Below, piece after piece: positions 9,197 through 18,744 of a stretch of DNA of 64,000 nt; the first letter of the stretch is position 1, and every line of letters starts with the position of its first letter. Source of the DNA: CBDBKE01 sp965218055 (lineage in GTDB: Bacteria; Acidobacteriota; Terriglobia; JAJPHL01; JAPKYU01); contig CBDCKA010000002.1 in the NCBI GenBank assembly GCA_965218055.1, positions 558,001-622,000 of the forward strand, given 5' to 3'. The notes below the pieces were generated by a model, which was not told where the DNA came from, ran no database searches, and saw only the letters and a list, made by a program, of their open reading frames with translations. The translations under genes and the position numbers were made by a program.

Positions 9197-11806
9197 ATGT
9201 TCGGACGGGTTTTTGCATCCAGCGTTGCGGTCCTTTTCCTTCTGGGAATTCCATACGTCCCTCAGTTGGCCGAGGAAATAGACATCCAGGCGCTGCCTCC
9301 TGCGGCAAAGAGCAAGGCTGATTTCTCACGGGACGTCGAGCCGCTGTTTCGAGAGAGATGCTACACCTGCCATGGTCCGCAGCAGCAAATGAGCGGGCTT
9401 CGCCTGGACGACAAGGCGGCCGCACTGGCCGGAGGCTACTCGGGGGCGGTGATCAAGCCCGGTAACAGCGCCGAAAGCAAGCTGATTCACCTGGTGGCGG
9501 GGCTGAAAAAAGATCTGATCATGCCCATGGGGGGGGAACGGCTCACTCCGGAGCAGGTGGGCTTGCTGCGCGCGTGGATCGACCAGGGAGCGGAGTGGCC
9601 CGAGGAACAGGGCGCAGCGGAGGAACTGCCGAAAGCAAAGAGCACGCATTGGGCGTTCCGTCCATCGCAACGCCCTCCGCTTCCTAAGGTGCGTAACCAG
9701 GACTGGGTTCGCAATCCGATTGACGGGTTTGTCCTGGCCAAGCTCGAGGCCGAGGGCATCGAGCCGTCGGAGGAAGCAGACCGGGTGACTTTGATCCGGC
9801 GGCTCAGCTTCGATCTCACCGGTTTACCTCCAACCCCGGAGGAAGTGGCCCAGTTCCTGGCTGACCAGCGTCCGAACGCATATGAGCGGCTGGTGGAGCG
9901 CCTGTTGGCCTCCCCTCACTACGGAGAGAGATGGGCGCGGCAGTGGCTCGACTTAGCGCACTATGCCGACAGCGACGGGTATGAAAAGGACAACATACGC
10001 CCGCATGCCTGGCAATGGCGCGATTGGGTGATTCAGGCTTTGAACCGCAACATGCGTTTCGACCAGTTCACTGTTGAGCAAATTGCGGGAGACTTGTCGC
10101 CCAATGCCAAGATGCAACAGAGGATTGCCACCGGGTTTCTGCGTAACACCCTGACCAACCGGGAAGGGGGGATCAACAAGGAAGAAGATCGCGTGAAACA
10201 GGTGGTGGATCGGACCTCGACGGTGGGAACGGTCTGGCTTGGCGTGACGATGGGTTGTGCGGTCTGTCACGATCACAAATACGATCCGATCAGCCAGAAA
10301 GACTTTTATCAATTGTCTGCGTTTTTCAACACCGCTATTGAGAAGAATATCGAAGCGCCCCGCCCGTGGGAATTGGGCACGTACCTGCAAGGCAAAGCAG
10401 AGCATGACAAGAAGAGAAAAGCATTGTTGGAGGAATATAAAGTCCCAGAAATGCAGCCCGACTGGGAACGGAAAACGCTGCTAGCCGCGGCGAATCCGGG
10501 TGTGGATCCTCCCTATGACAGCTCCTGGGACCTTTTGGGAGTCATCACCGACGGCGGACAGGAGATAGTGAGACTCAACCCCGCCTCACGAACGCCAAAA
10601 CAAAGGGATAAGCTGGCAGACCATTTTGTTCAGTTTGCTCAAAACACGTTTGGCGACATGAAGTACAAGGAACTTAAGTTTAAGGAACTCCAGGGCAAAT
10701 TGAAGAAGCTGAAGGAGGAGTATCCAGGACTTAGTGAAGCTCAAATTCTGGTCGAGAATCCTGATCCCCCTAAAACCCACATCTTAATCCGAGGCGAATA
10801 TACCAATCCTGGGATTGAAGTCCAACCTGACGTGCCGGCAGTTTTGACCTCCATTCCCAACGGCTCAAATCCTTCCCGACTCACCCTCGCACGGTGGCTG
10901 GTTGCGAAGGACAACCCCCTAACGGCGCGCGTCTGGGTCAACCGCGCCTGGCAGGAATTGTTTGGCCGCGGGTTGGTGGAAACTTCGGGGGACTTTGGTA
11001 CACAAGGAAAGCAGCCCACACATCCGGAACTGCTGGATTGGCTGGCGACGGAATTCATGGGGAATGGCTGGAATATGAAGGGGATGCACAGGCTCATCGT
11101 GGAGTCGGCCACCTACCGCCAATCTGCAAAGGTGAGAGACGACTTGCAGGAGCGCGATGCTGCTAACAAGCTGCTTGCCCGCCAGACGCATCTCCGCCTG
11201 TCAGCAGAATCGATCCGCGATGCGGCACTGGCCGCCAGTGGGCTGCTGAATCGAACGATCGGGGGGAAGAGCGCGCGTCCGCCTCTGCCGCCGGAGGTGA
11301 TGGAGTTGGGCTTTGGTGGTAAGGGCAAATGGAAACAGAGCACCGGAGCGGACCGCTACCGCCGGGGTCTTTACACGATGTTCCTGCGCACCACGCCGTA
11401 CCCGCAATTGATCAACTTTGACGCACCGGAGTCTCTGCTGTCCTGCACCCAGCGAGAGCGTTCCACCACGCCGCTGCAGGCGCTGAACCTTCTCAACGAT
11501 CCGGTATTTGTCGAGGCAGCGCAGGTAATGGCCGTCAGGATTCTGCGGGAGGAACGAGGCAACTGGGAAGACCGGCTGACTTACGCCTTCCGGCTGTCGC
11601 TGGGTCGAGATCCCCGGCCGCAGGAAAAAGGTCGTCTGGTTGGCTACTACCAGCAGCAGAAGCAGCTTCTGGAGAAACAGGGAGAGTTGGCAGACAGCTT
11701 ATTCCCCGCAATCGAGATAGAAGGGGTTGACCCTGTGGAGGCAGCGGCCTGGTTTGGAGTTTGCCGGCTTCTGCTGAATCTGGATGAATTTATTACCAGG
11801 AGTTAA
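9197..11806 (+). CDS. Planctomycete-type cytochrome c protein with DUF1549 and DUF1553 domains
   Basis: The 869-residue protein starts at ATG 9197 behind an AGGAG site and has an N-terminal signal (SSVAVLFLLGIPYV). A haem c motif CYTCH lies at residues 55-59 in a PSCyt1-like domain (PF07635). DUF1549 follows (NPIDGFVLAKLEAEGIEPS, LIRRLSFDLTGLPPTPEE, YGERWARQWLDLAHYADSDG) and contains a second CxxCH-like motif, GCAVCHDHKYDPI, near residue 354. The C-terminal third is DUF1553 (RVWVNRAWQELFGRGLVETSGDFG, then LRTTPYPQLINFDAPE and STTPLQALNLLNDPVFVEAA). It is co-transcribed with the DUF1501 gene, although the usual order has DUF1549/1553 first. Periplasmic and probably redox-active; its physiological role is unproven. 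Confidence 0.92.
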   Translation: MFGRVFASSVAVLFLLGIPYVPQLAEEIDIQALPPAAKSKADFSRDVEPLFRERCYTCHGPQQQMSGLRLDDKAAALAGGYSGAVIKPGNSAESKLIHLVAGLKKDLIMPMGGERLTPEQVGLLRAWIDQGAEWPEEQGAAEELPKAKSTHWAFRPSQRPPLPKVRNQDWVRNPIDGFVLAKLEAEGIEPSEEADRVTLIRRLSFDLTGLPPTPEEVAQFLADQRPNAYERLVERLLASPHYGERWARQWLDLAHYADSDGYEKDNIRPHAWQWRDWVIQALNRNMRFDQFTVEQIAGDLSPNAKMQQRIATGFLRNTLTNREGGINKEEDRVKQVVDRTSTVGTVWLGVTMGCAVCHDHKYDPISQKDFYQLSAFFNTAIEKNIEAPRPWELGTYLQGKAEHDKKRKALLEEYKVPEMQPDWERKTLLAAANPGVDPPYDSSWDLLGVITDGGQEIVRLNPASRTPKQRDKLADHFVQFAQNTFGDMKYKELKFKELQGKLKKLKEEYPGLSEAQILVENPDPPKTHILIRGEYTNPGIEVQPDVPAVLTSIPNGSNPSRLTLARWLVAKDNPLTARVWVNRAWQELFGRGLVETSGDFGTQGKQPTHPELLDWLATEFMGNGWNMKGMHRLIVESATYRQSAKVRDDLQERDAANKLLARQTHLRLSAESIRDAALAASGLLNRTIGGKSARPPLPPEVMELGFGGKGKWKQSTGADRYRRGLYTMFLRTTPYPQLINFDAPESLLSCTQRERSTTPLQALNLLNDPVFVEAAQVMAVRILREERGNWEDRLTYAFRLSLGRDPRPQEKGRLVGYYQQQKQLLEKQGELADSLFPAIEIEGVDPVEAAAWFGVCRLLLNLDEFITRS

Positions 11807-12184
11807 TTTCCTCGCAGCGCCCATTCCACTAGCGGGTTCTCGACAAGTCCTCTGCCTTTCGGATCAATCCATCTGACAACCTGAACGGGACTGTCCGGTT
11901 CATGTAACCCTGAGTCACTTTACCTTATCCGGGCTGCCCTTTTGCCAGCATGCGCATCGTGGAATAGGGTGAGGGGTTCGCCGCCACGCATGCCAGGAGG
12001 GTGCTGTATGCGCTGTCCTATTTGTACCAGCACCTTGAACAGGCGCTGCACGACGGGCGTCGCTTTTACCAGGAGTTTGCGGGCGAGCCAGCCGCGCCGT
12101 CAGGCTTGCGCCTGCCGCGCTGGTCGAGTTCAACCGGCCACCAGCGCTGCCGCCCTTGACACCCGGGGGGCGACGGCCTCAGGG
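11807..12184. other. 378-bp stretch without a confident gene
   Basis: I see no intact gene here. On the plus strand, one short frame from about 11970 to 12140 reads as protein-like (LYALSYLYQHLEQALHDGRR), but it begins just after a stop and has no start or ribosome site. It may be a gene remnant of unknown family. The stretch lies between the DUF1553 gene and a decayed TIGR03437 gene, so it is probably eroded accessory DNA. Confidence 0.4.
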
Positions 12185-12727
12185 CTATTGCACGGCGATC
12201 GTCACGGTGTTGCTGGCGATGCCATCCTGGGTGATCACCACCGCAACGGCGGAGCCGGAGGCCACGCCCTCCGGCACCCGCGCGTTCACCTGGTAGAGCC
12301 CCACAAACCCCGGCGCCAGCCCTGCAAAGCTGACCGAGGCGTCCACCCCGCCGATGGTCGCGGTGACCGGGGTGGTCACCCTCTCCGCTGCGCCGGCCTC
12401 AACTGCTTCCACCGTCGGACTGGTGGCCCCAGACCGGTGCAGAAAATCGAGACAAACTCGCCGCCCTCCGCCGGTCGCGTCTGGCGGCCGGGGATGCTGC
12501 CCACCGGCGCCACGAGCAGCGTCAGTGAAAACAGTTGGGGATCGTTAGTTGCTCCCGGCGCGGGATACCCTCACCAGCGCCTGCAAGACGCCGGAAGCTA
12601 GTGCCGAGGGGTCGGCCGTCAGCGTGGTCGCCGAACTCCGGCCTGCGTTGCTTGTGCCCGACTGCGGGGAAGCCGTCAGCCAAGACGGCAGCCCGGAATC
12701 CTTACAAGGTAGAGAGGGCAGTTCCAC
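12185..12727 (-). pseudogene. Decayed BACON/TIGR03437 protein gene
   Basis: Reading on the minus strand from 12727, the first part (LPSWLTASPQSGT, LTADPSALASGVLQALVRVS) resembles a BACON-type Ig-like domain. After a stop near 12545, the sequence continues as a TIGR03437 core (GEFVSIFCTGLG) near 12450. The frame then shifts within a CC run near 12435, and the domain finishes as TATIGGVDASVSFAGLAPGF then VGLYQVNARVP to the stop at 12185. No N-terminus or signal peptide remains. It is a truncated relative of the intact TIGR03437 proteins in this window. Unlike the single-base-insertion genes elsewhere, it carries more than one lesion, so true decay is likely. Confidence 0.7.
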
Positions 12728-12786
12728 AGGTGTTTCTTTCAGCTCCTCGCCCGGCAGATTGGCTTTCGGTGGGCCCTCCCTAATAT

Positions 12787-14163
12787 TTACAGATCACCTC
12801 CGTACTTGAGCATCTTTACGGCCTCACGGAAGGCCCCGGCAGTATTTAATATGTCCTCCTCGGTGTGGGCGGCAGAAACCGTCCCGCCTGGCTGACCAAT
12901 AATGTCAACGCCGTTGATGAGCAATGCCAGCCGGAGCTTATGCACTAGCCCAGGGGGGGTCGTCGTCAATTCTTCAAAGTCACGGCTCAGTGGGTCGAAG
13001 GTCGAAGGAGCAACCTTTTTATTCTTGGGGTTGGTAAAGATATGGAAAGCGGAGAAGGTGCCGTAGACAGCCCAAGGTACCTGTTCCGCAGCCAGCACCT
13101 CATTGAGTTTGGCCCGTAGCATTGTTGCGGAGGCGTTTGCACGTTTGCAGGCGTCGGTCGAAGCAACGATCTCAAGCGCTGCAACTCCGGCAGCGGCAGA
13201 CAACGGGTTCGCGTTGAAGGTGCCCTGATGCAGAATCTTCTCCCGTCCCTCGCGCTTGGTCACGCCGGAGTCGAGGGCATCCAGGATTTCCTTACGCCCT
13301 GCGACCGCGCCTCCGGGCAATCCTCCCGCCAGGACCTTGGCCAGTACGGTCAGGTCTGGCGTGATCCCGTAAACGGCCTGCGCTCCGCCCGGTGATACGC
13401 GAAAACCTGTGACCACCTCATCAAAGATCAGCACGATGCCGTGCTGAGCTGTGAGATCCCGGAGCACGGTCAGAAAATCTGGAGAGATCGGCACCCTGCT
13501 GAATAGCAAACCGGTGGGCTCGAGTATGACGGCAGCGATCTCATGATCGCTCGTCAGCAAATTCCGCGCGGCACCGATATCGCCCTGCGCCAGGAGCACA
13601 ACCTTCTCAGCCAGCGCGCTCAGCACGCCCACCGTTGGGGAGCCGTCGAAGTGCGACCTGAAGCCCGAGGTCATATGGTCGTGCCAACCATGGAAATGGC
13701 CCTTGAAACGGACGAGCTTGCTCTTGCCGGTCCAGGCCCGCGCCAGACGGAGGGCCAGCAGCGTGGCCTCGGTGCCAGAAGATGTAAAGCGCACCCGCTG
13801 GGCACTCGGGATCAGCTTCTGGACCAATTGGGCCCAGCGGATCTCCAGAGCATGGTTGGCGCCAAAGTGGGTCCCGTTATCCAGAGCTTCACGCATCGCG
13901 GCTAGCACCTGGGGGTGATTGTGCCCCAGCAAAAGGGCGCCATGGCCTCCGAAGTAGTCGATGTACTCGTTGCCATCAACGTCCCACTTGTGCGAACCCT
14001 TTGCTCGGGTGACATAGATGCCGTAGGGCTCGAGATTACGCGCGTCGTGAGTCACACCGCTAGGGAATAGGTCCTTCGCTTCGCCTGCGAGGCGCTCTGA
14101 GCCCTGCGTCCTTTCCCGGTAGGTGGCAACGATCTTTGAATCAGACAAAACGGCATTGCCCAT
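12787..14163 (-). CDS. Class III PLP aminotransferase, glutamate-1-semialdehyde 2,1-aminomutase-like
   Basis: I start at ATG 14163 (MGNAVLSDSK) because GAGAGGA lies just upstream; an in-frame TTG 14181 is less likely. The 458-residue protein shows the class III fold: LFPSGVTHDARNLEPYGIYV, GNEYIDYFGGHGALLLGHNH, VRFTSSGTEATLLALRLARA (phosphate-binding Gly-Thr), LIFDEVVTGFR (PLP-binding Asp) and LAKVLAGGLPGGAVAG with the Schiff-base Lys near residue 276. HemL uses this fold to make 5-aminolevulinate. Here the protein has insertions and no haem genes beside it, so it is more likely a HemL paralogue acting on another amino compound. It is divergent from the D-aminoacylase-like gene, so amino-acid derivative metabolism is plausible. 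Confidence 0.85.
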   Translation of the reverse strand: MGNAVLSDSKIVATYRERTQGSERLAGEAKDLFPSGVTHDARNLEPYGIYVTRAKGSHKWDVDGNEYIDYFGGHGALLLGHNHPQVLAAMREALDNGTHFGANHALEIRWAQLVQKLIPSAQRVRFTSSGTEATLLALRLARAWTGKSKLVRFKGHFHGWHDHMTSGFRSHFDGSPTVGVLSALAEKVVLLAQGDIGAARNLLTSDHEIAAVILEPTGLLFSRVPISPDFLTVLRDLTAQHGIVLIFDEVVTGFRVSPGGAQAVYGITPDLTVLAKVLAGGLPGGAVAGRKEILDALDSGVTKREGREKILHQGTFNANPLSAAAGVAALEIVASTDACKRANASATMLRAKLNEVLAAEQVPWAVYGTFSAFHIFTNPKNKKVAPSTFDPLSRDFEELTTTPPGLVHKLRLALLINGVDIIGQPGGTVSAAHTEEDILNTAGAFREAVKMLKYGGDL

Positions 14164-14364
14164 TTCAGATCCTCTCTTCAACAGGAATTTTCGAGTTGAG
14201 CTTCCCCTTTGCCCGAAAGTCTACGTCAACAACGGGAAGGCCCTCCTCTTTGGGGCCATGCTACGCCCCGCCCACAGGCAAAGTCAACGGGAAGGACCTA
14301 CTCCGGGAGGTTCTGGGATTTGGCCACATCGAGTGCCCCAATGAGTTGTGCCATACTCATCCCG

Positions 14365-15813
14365 ATGCTGAGATTACTCACCTTCTTCCTTGCGGTGCTA
14401 CTGATTGCGGTGCTCCTGAGCGGCTGCTCCTCTCCGCCTTCCTACGACATTGCGATCATCAACGGCCGCGTCATGGATCCGGAATCCGGACTGGACGCCG
14501 TTCGCAATGTCGGCGTCAACGGCGACAAGATCGCGGCAATCACCGAGGACGAGATCAGCGGGAAGCAAACACTCGACGCCACCGGACACGTCGTCACCGC
14601 CGGCTTCATCGATCTCCACCGCCACGGCCACAGTCCCGAGAACTATCGAGCACAGATTCACGACGGTATTACCAGCGCGCTGGAGCTGGAGCTCGGGGTC
14701 GAAGACATCGACGCCTACTACGCGGAACGCGAAGGCAAAGCGCTTGTGAACCACGGCGCCACCATCAGCCATCCCTACACGCGCAATATCGTGATGAGGG
14801 GTGGAAACCCGGGCCTCGAGGGGGATGCGCTGGCACGGGCCTTGACCCCGGACCAGCTTGACAAGCTGAAGGACAGCATCGCTCGGGCGCTCGACCATGG
14901 TGCGGTCGGCATCGGATTCGGCCTTGCTTATAGCCCCGGAGCGACCTCAGACGAGCTCCTGGAATTGTTCCGCCTTGCCGCCCGCTACGACGCCACTTGT
15001 TTCGTTCACATCAGGACTTCGAGAACCGACACCAGCAACGTGGAAGAGGTCCTCGGCTACTCCACCGAAACCGGCGCTGCGCTCCACATCGTCCACATCA
15101 ACAGTAGCGGCGCGAAAATGATCCCCGAATACCTGGACGTGATCCAAAAGGCCCGTGACAACGGCGTCGATGTCACCACAGAGTGCTACCCCTACAATCG
15201 TGGCTCGACCTACATCCAGTCGCATCTGTTCAACGACTGGGAAACCATTTCCGAGGAGGAGTTCGAGCAGTATATCTGGGTCGAAACCGGCGAACATCTC
15301 ACCCGCGAGTCCTTTGGCAAGTATCGGAAGCAAGGCGGCCTCCTGATCGCCCCGCCTTCTTACTCTATGGGAAATGTGAAAGCGGCGGTCGCAAGTCCGC
15401 TGACCATGATCGCCAGTGACGGCATGTGGCTCGTCAAGGGACTCGCTCATCCGCGGACTTTCGGCACCTACGCGCGTGTCCTCGGCCGCTACGTCCGCGA
15501 GGAGAAAGCCCTCAGCCTCATGGACGCTCTCGCCAAGATGAGCCTGCGTCCCGCCCGGCGGCTCCAGCGGCGGGTTCCCATGATGAGGAACAAAGGCCGT
15601 GTCAAAGTAGGCGCGGACGCCGACCTGGTAGTCTTCAACCCGGATACGGTCCTCGACAAGGGGACCTTCGAAGACCCCGCACAGCACCCCGAGGGAATCC
15701 GCCACGTTGTCGTCAACGGCGCAGCGGTGCTTGTCGAGGGCCACCTGGTGGAAGGCCTGGTAGAAGGGAAGTTGCCGGGGCGCCCGATCCGTGCAGCAAT
15801 CAAACGAAATTAG
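14365..15813 (+). CDS. N-acyl-D-amino-acid deacylase-like amidohydrolase lipoprotein
   Basis: The frame is open from 14209, but ATG 14365 gives a lipoprotein signal ending AVLLSGC (Cys 21); ATG 14341 is an alternative. The ~482-residue protein has the amidohydrolase layout of D-aminoacylases and dihydroorotase-like enzymes: IAIINGRVMDPESGLDA, ATGHVVTAGFIDLHRHGHS, ALDHGAVGIGFGLAYSPGA, the ECYPYNRGS segment, TMIASDGMW, and the terminal beta-sandwich piece GRVKVGADADLVVFNPDTV. The first metal motif is HRHGHS where relatives usually have HTHxD. A TGCCATACT element ending eight bases before the ATG could give a leaderless transcript. Probably anchored in the cytoplasmic or outer membrane, cleaving N-acyl amino acids or similar amides. 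Confidence 0.82.
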   Translation: MLRLLTFFLAVLLIAVLLSGCSSPPSYDIAIINGRVMDPESGLDAVRNVGVNGDKIAAITEDEISGKQTLDATGHVVTAGFIDLHRHGHSPENYRAQIHDGITSALELELGVEDIDAYYAEREGKALVNHGATISHPYTRNIVMRGGNPGLEGDALARALTPDQLDKLKDSIARALDHGAVGIGFGLAYSPGATSDELLELFRLAARYDATCFVHIRTSRTDTSNVEEVLGYSTETGAALHIVHINSSGAKMIPEYLDVIQKARDNGVDVTTECYPYNRGSTYIQSHLFNDWETISEEEFEQYIWVETGEHLTRESFGKYRKQGGLLIAPPSYSMGNVKAAVASPLTMIASDGMWLVKGLAHPRTFGTYARVLGRYVREEKALSLMDALAKMSLRPARRLQRRVPMMRNKGRVKVGADADLVVFNPDTVLDKGTFEDPAQHPEGIRHVVVNGAAVLVEGHLVEGLVEGKLPGRPIRAAIKRN

Positions 15814-15850
15814 TGCGTTCCCGGTTGCAGTGCTGATGTCTCCCCAAGGA

Positions 15851-17050
15851 TTAGCGCCCGTCGCTCCCTAGGTTCTCATACCACTTGATGTTTGCCGTGG
15901 CGCTACCGATCAGGACTATGTCCAGACGGCCGTCGCCGTTGATGTCGGCCACCGAGCATCCCGAGGCGGACATGCCGAGATGGTCGAGGATCTCGTGATG
16001 CCATTGGGCGCCGGCGTCATCCTGGGCATAAAAGATGTGGGCGCTCGAAATCTCGCCTTTCGCGCGGTCCCCGGCGACAATGTCATCGCGACCGTCGCTG
16101 TTGAAATCGCCGACGCAGACTTCGTGGCCTTCCTTGAGTTCGTCGAAGATGGATCTGCGCTGCCAGCGGTCGGACTTGTCCTGGGTGTAGACAACGACCT
16201 CGTTTCCGTGCCACGGCTCGACAGAAACCAGGATGCGGCCTTGGTTCAGCCGTCCGACGGCGACGTCGCTAGCCCCAGCCCTCGGCGGTTCCTCTTCATG
16301 GCCTCTTGCGAGGAGCCTGTTCTCCCAGCGGATCTTGTCGCTTTTCCCGAAGCTTTGATGCAGGACAATTCCGTCGAATCCCGCCGTCAAGAGCTGCTCG
16401 CGCTTGCCCTCGTTCCACTTGGCGACTCGAACGCGGTGCAGCACCCCGGTAAGCCGGTCATCGATAATCTGGCGCTTCCACTCACCCTGGGGGCCCTTCG
16501 GAACTTGATAGTAAACGAGTTGTACCCGGTCCTCATATCGGGGGGCGAGCGCCTTGGGACCAATTAGTGGTGCGTTGATCAACTCCTTTTGGCCGTCGCC
16601 GTCGATATCGGCCCAAGCGACGTGATGGGAGGTAGTGAGCGCATCAACTTTTGTGACCTTCCAGGGCTTCCGGGGATCGCCTTGATGCTGGAGCAGCCAG
16701 ACGAGCCCTTGGCTCTTGGCGGCGACCATGCTGAACTCGTTTGCGATGGCAAGTTCCGGGATGCCGTCACCGTCGATGTCGTGGGCGGCCATGTTGACCA
16801 GCCCATTCATGTCCCGGACCAGCACGTGGCGTTCCCAGTTCGGGTTTTCGTACCAGGCCAGCTCCGTAATGCGAGAGGTGAGGCCGATGACGTCGGGGCG
16901 TCGGTCATTGTTGATGTCGGCAACGAGGACGGCATAGCCTCTCGGGATTTTCGCCTCGACGACGTGCGGTCGAAATCGGACAGGATCAGACGGGTTAACA
17001 GCGGCGCAGAGGAAGCATCCGCTAAGGAGCAGAGCACCGCTAAACCGCAT
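15851..17050 (-). CDS. Secreted FG-GAP/VCBS-repeat protein
   Basis: The 399-residue protein starts at ATG 17050 with a short signal (MRFSGALLLSGCFLCAAVN). It consists of repeated Ca-binding-like motifs of the FG-GAP/VCBS class: VADINNDRRPDVIG, AAHDIDGDGIPELAIANE, WADIDGDGQKELINA, GDFNSDGRDDIVAGDR and VADINGDGRLDIVLIGS, spaced as in a seven-bladed integrin-like propeller. Such proteins are extracellular and common in acidobacterial and planctomycete genomes; their ligands are mostly unknown. The LSGC could be a lipobox, although it sits unusually early. It is convergent with the amidohydrolase gene and lies downstream of the ankyrin gene, 175 bp away. Confidence 0.85.
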   Translation of the reverse strand: MRFSGALLLSGCFLCAAVNPSDPVRFRPHVVEAKIPRGYAVLVADINNDRRPDVIGLTSRITELAWYENPNWERHVLVRDMNGLVNMAAHDIDGDGIPELAIANEFSMVAAKSQGLVWLLQHQGDPRKPWKVTKVDALTTSHHVAWADIDGDGQKELINAPLIGPKALAPRYEDRVQLVYYQVPKGPQGEWKRQIIDDRLTGVLHRVRVAKWNEGKREQLLTAGFDGIVLHQSFGKSDKIRWENRLLARGHEEEPPRAGASDVAVGRLNQGRILVSVEPWHGNEVVVYTQDKSDRWQRRSIFDELKEGHEVCVGDFNSDGRDDIVAGDRAKGEISSAHIFYAQDDAGAQWHHEILDHLGMSASGCSVADINGDGRLDIVLIGSATANIKWYENLGSDGR

Positions 17051-17225
17051 GTCGAATGGTACAACCTGCGGCTCGGCTCATAACAGACACCTGTTTTTTT
17101 TGCGCAGGATTTTTTCAGATGGCTTTAATCTCCCGTCGGACGAAAGGTGCCGAAGGGTCCACCAGCGCTTATGGCCAAGCCACTGGAATTCGCGCGGAGT
17201 CGAACATAGTTGGCACGTGGCGTGC

Positions 17226-18734
17226 TCAGGCGGGGTTGCGCTGCGGATGCAGGTTCTTTGGCTTTTCAGTTTCTGTCGGCGGAGATACGCCTGCGGCGAT
17301 CATCACTCGATGAAGCGCGGCCACTGTCACGGGCGAAGGCTTAAAGTTCCCGACTCTGTAACCGCGGGCGATCGATAATGGCGTCCATCCGTACTTGTTT
17401 TTCCGATTCCAGATTTCGATCTTGGCGCCCTTGTCGGCGAGGAACTGCACGACCTTAGGGAGGTTCTTGTAGGCTGCGCCATGCATGGCGGTTTCGCCCT
17501 TGTCGTCAACCGCATTCACGTCGGCACCCAGTTCCAATGCCACTTGCACCGCCTCCAATACTTCGTCCTCGGTTCCCGCATCCTCGCCGGGAGAATTCGT
17601 TGGCAGTCCGGCCGCCACCATCAGAGGCGTGCTGTTGTCTGCATTCGGCAGCAGCGGATCGGCTCCCAACTCAGCCAGCGTCCTCATCAACTCGGCGTCC
17701 GCAGTTTGGGCAGCCAGCAGGAAAGGTGTCGCCCCGAACTCATTCAGACGGGTATGCCCCAAGTTCACCCGCTTCGTCATCCTCGCGTTCAAGTCCGCTC
17801 CATGGGCTGCAAGCTTCTTGACGAATTCGATACTGCCCATGTTTCCGGACCCCTCGGGTGCCGGATTGTTATCGCCGACACCCGGCTTGCGGACTCGCGT
17901 AATCAGGTGCAGGGCCGTGTAACCCGGCAGGTCGGCATTCGGATCCGCGCCGGCGTCCAGCAGATAGGCCGCCAGCTCGTAATGAGCGTTCTTGACCGCC
18001 AGGTGCAGCGCGCTGGTGCCCGCCCGGGGCAGGCGCGCCCCGTAGCCACGCCGCTGCTTGGGATCCTTCCGCTGTATGGTCTCGTTCACGTCGGCCCCCG
18101 CCTTCAGCAGGGCCCGCACAACGTCGATCCGGCCTTCCCTCACAGCAAACAACAGAGCCGTAAACCCGGAGTCCAATGGGGTACGGAAATCCGCTCCGGC
18201 CTTGATGAGTTCCTCCACAACCTCCGCGTGACCTTCTGCCGCTGCCCACATCAGGGCCGTCTGTCTGCGCACCTTGCTGTGAACGTCGGCTCCCTGGGCT
18301 AGCAGCGCCTTCACGGTCCCGACCTTGCCCGTGCGCGCGGCGGTCATCAAAGCGGTTTCCCCTCCGCGAAGCGCGGTGTTGGGGTCAGCCCCGGCATCCA
18401 GGAGCAGCTCGACCATGGCGACGTTGGCATTCGTGCAGGCCAGTGAGAGTGGAGTCACGCCATACCGGTTCGCAGCTTTCACGTCGGCACCAGCGTGCAC
18501 CAACAGTTCCACTGTTTCCAGATCGTCCTGGTACGCCGCCCAGTGCAGCGCCGTCATCCCATCGACCTGGGGTGCGTTCACGTCGATTGGCTGTTGCAGC
18601 AGGGTGCGAACGCTCGCCCGATCCATCCTTTCCGCCGCATCCGACAGCGGCGTGTCAGAGCCGCTCGCGAGAAGCGTTGCCATGGAAAGCATCGGAACCA
18701 TCAGCCATTTGCCGAACGGCCTTAGGCACAGCAT
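17226..18734 (-). CDS. Ankyrin-repeat protein, exported
   Basis: The 502-residue protein starts at ATG 18734, preceded by GAGGAG. A hydrophobic N-terminus (WLMVPMLSMATLLASGS) suggests export. Ten or so ankyrin repeats follow, for example DGMTALHWAAYQDDLETVEL, GVTPLSLACTNANVAMVELL, GGETALMTAARTGKVGTVKA, a DDKGETAMHGAAYKNLPKV repeat and a final YGWTPLSIARGYRVG. Ankyrin repeats are protein-binding scaffolds. It is the third gene of a tight operon with the DUF1592-type cytochrome and the DUF1552 protein (10 bp gap to the latter), a trio seen in acidobacteria. It may therefore hold those exported proteins together; that role is inferred. Confidence 0.9.
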   Translation of the reverse strand: MLCLRPFGKWLMVPMLSMATLLASGSDTPLSDAAERMDRASVRTLLQQPIDVNAPQVDGMTALHWAAYQDDLETVELLVHAGADVKAANRYGVTPLSLACTNANVAMVELLLDAGADPNTALRGGETALMTAARTGKVGTVKALLAQGADVHSKVRRQTALMWAAAEGHAEVVEELIKAGADFRTPLDSGFTALLFAVREGRIDVVRALLKAGADVNETIQRKDPKQRRGYGARLPRAGTSALHLAVKNAHYELAAYLLDAGADPNADLPGYTALHLITRVRKPGVGDNNPAPEGSGNMGSIEFVKKLAAHGADLNARMTKRVNLGHTRLNEFGATPFLLAAQTADAELMRTLAELGADPLLPNADNSTPLMVAAGLPTNSPGEDAGTEDEVLEAVQVALELGADVNAVDDKGETAMHGAAYKNLPKVVQFLADKGAKIEIWNRKNKYGWTPLSIARGYRVGNFKPSPVTVAALHRVMIAAGVSPPTETEKPKNLHPQRNPA

Positions 18735-18744
18735 AATTGGCTCC

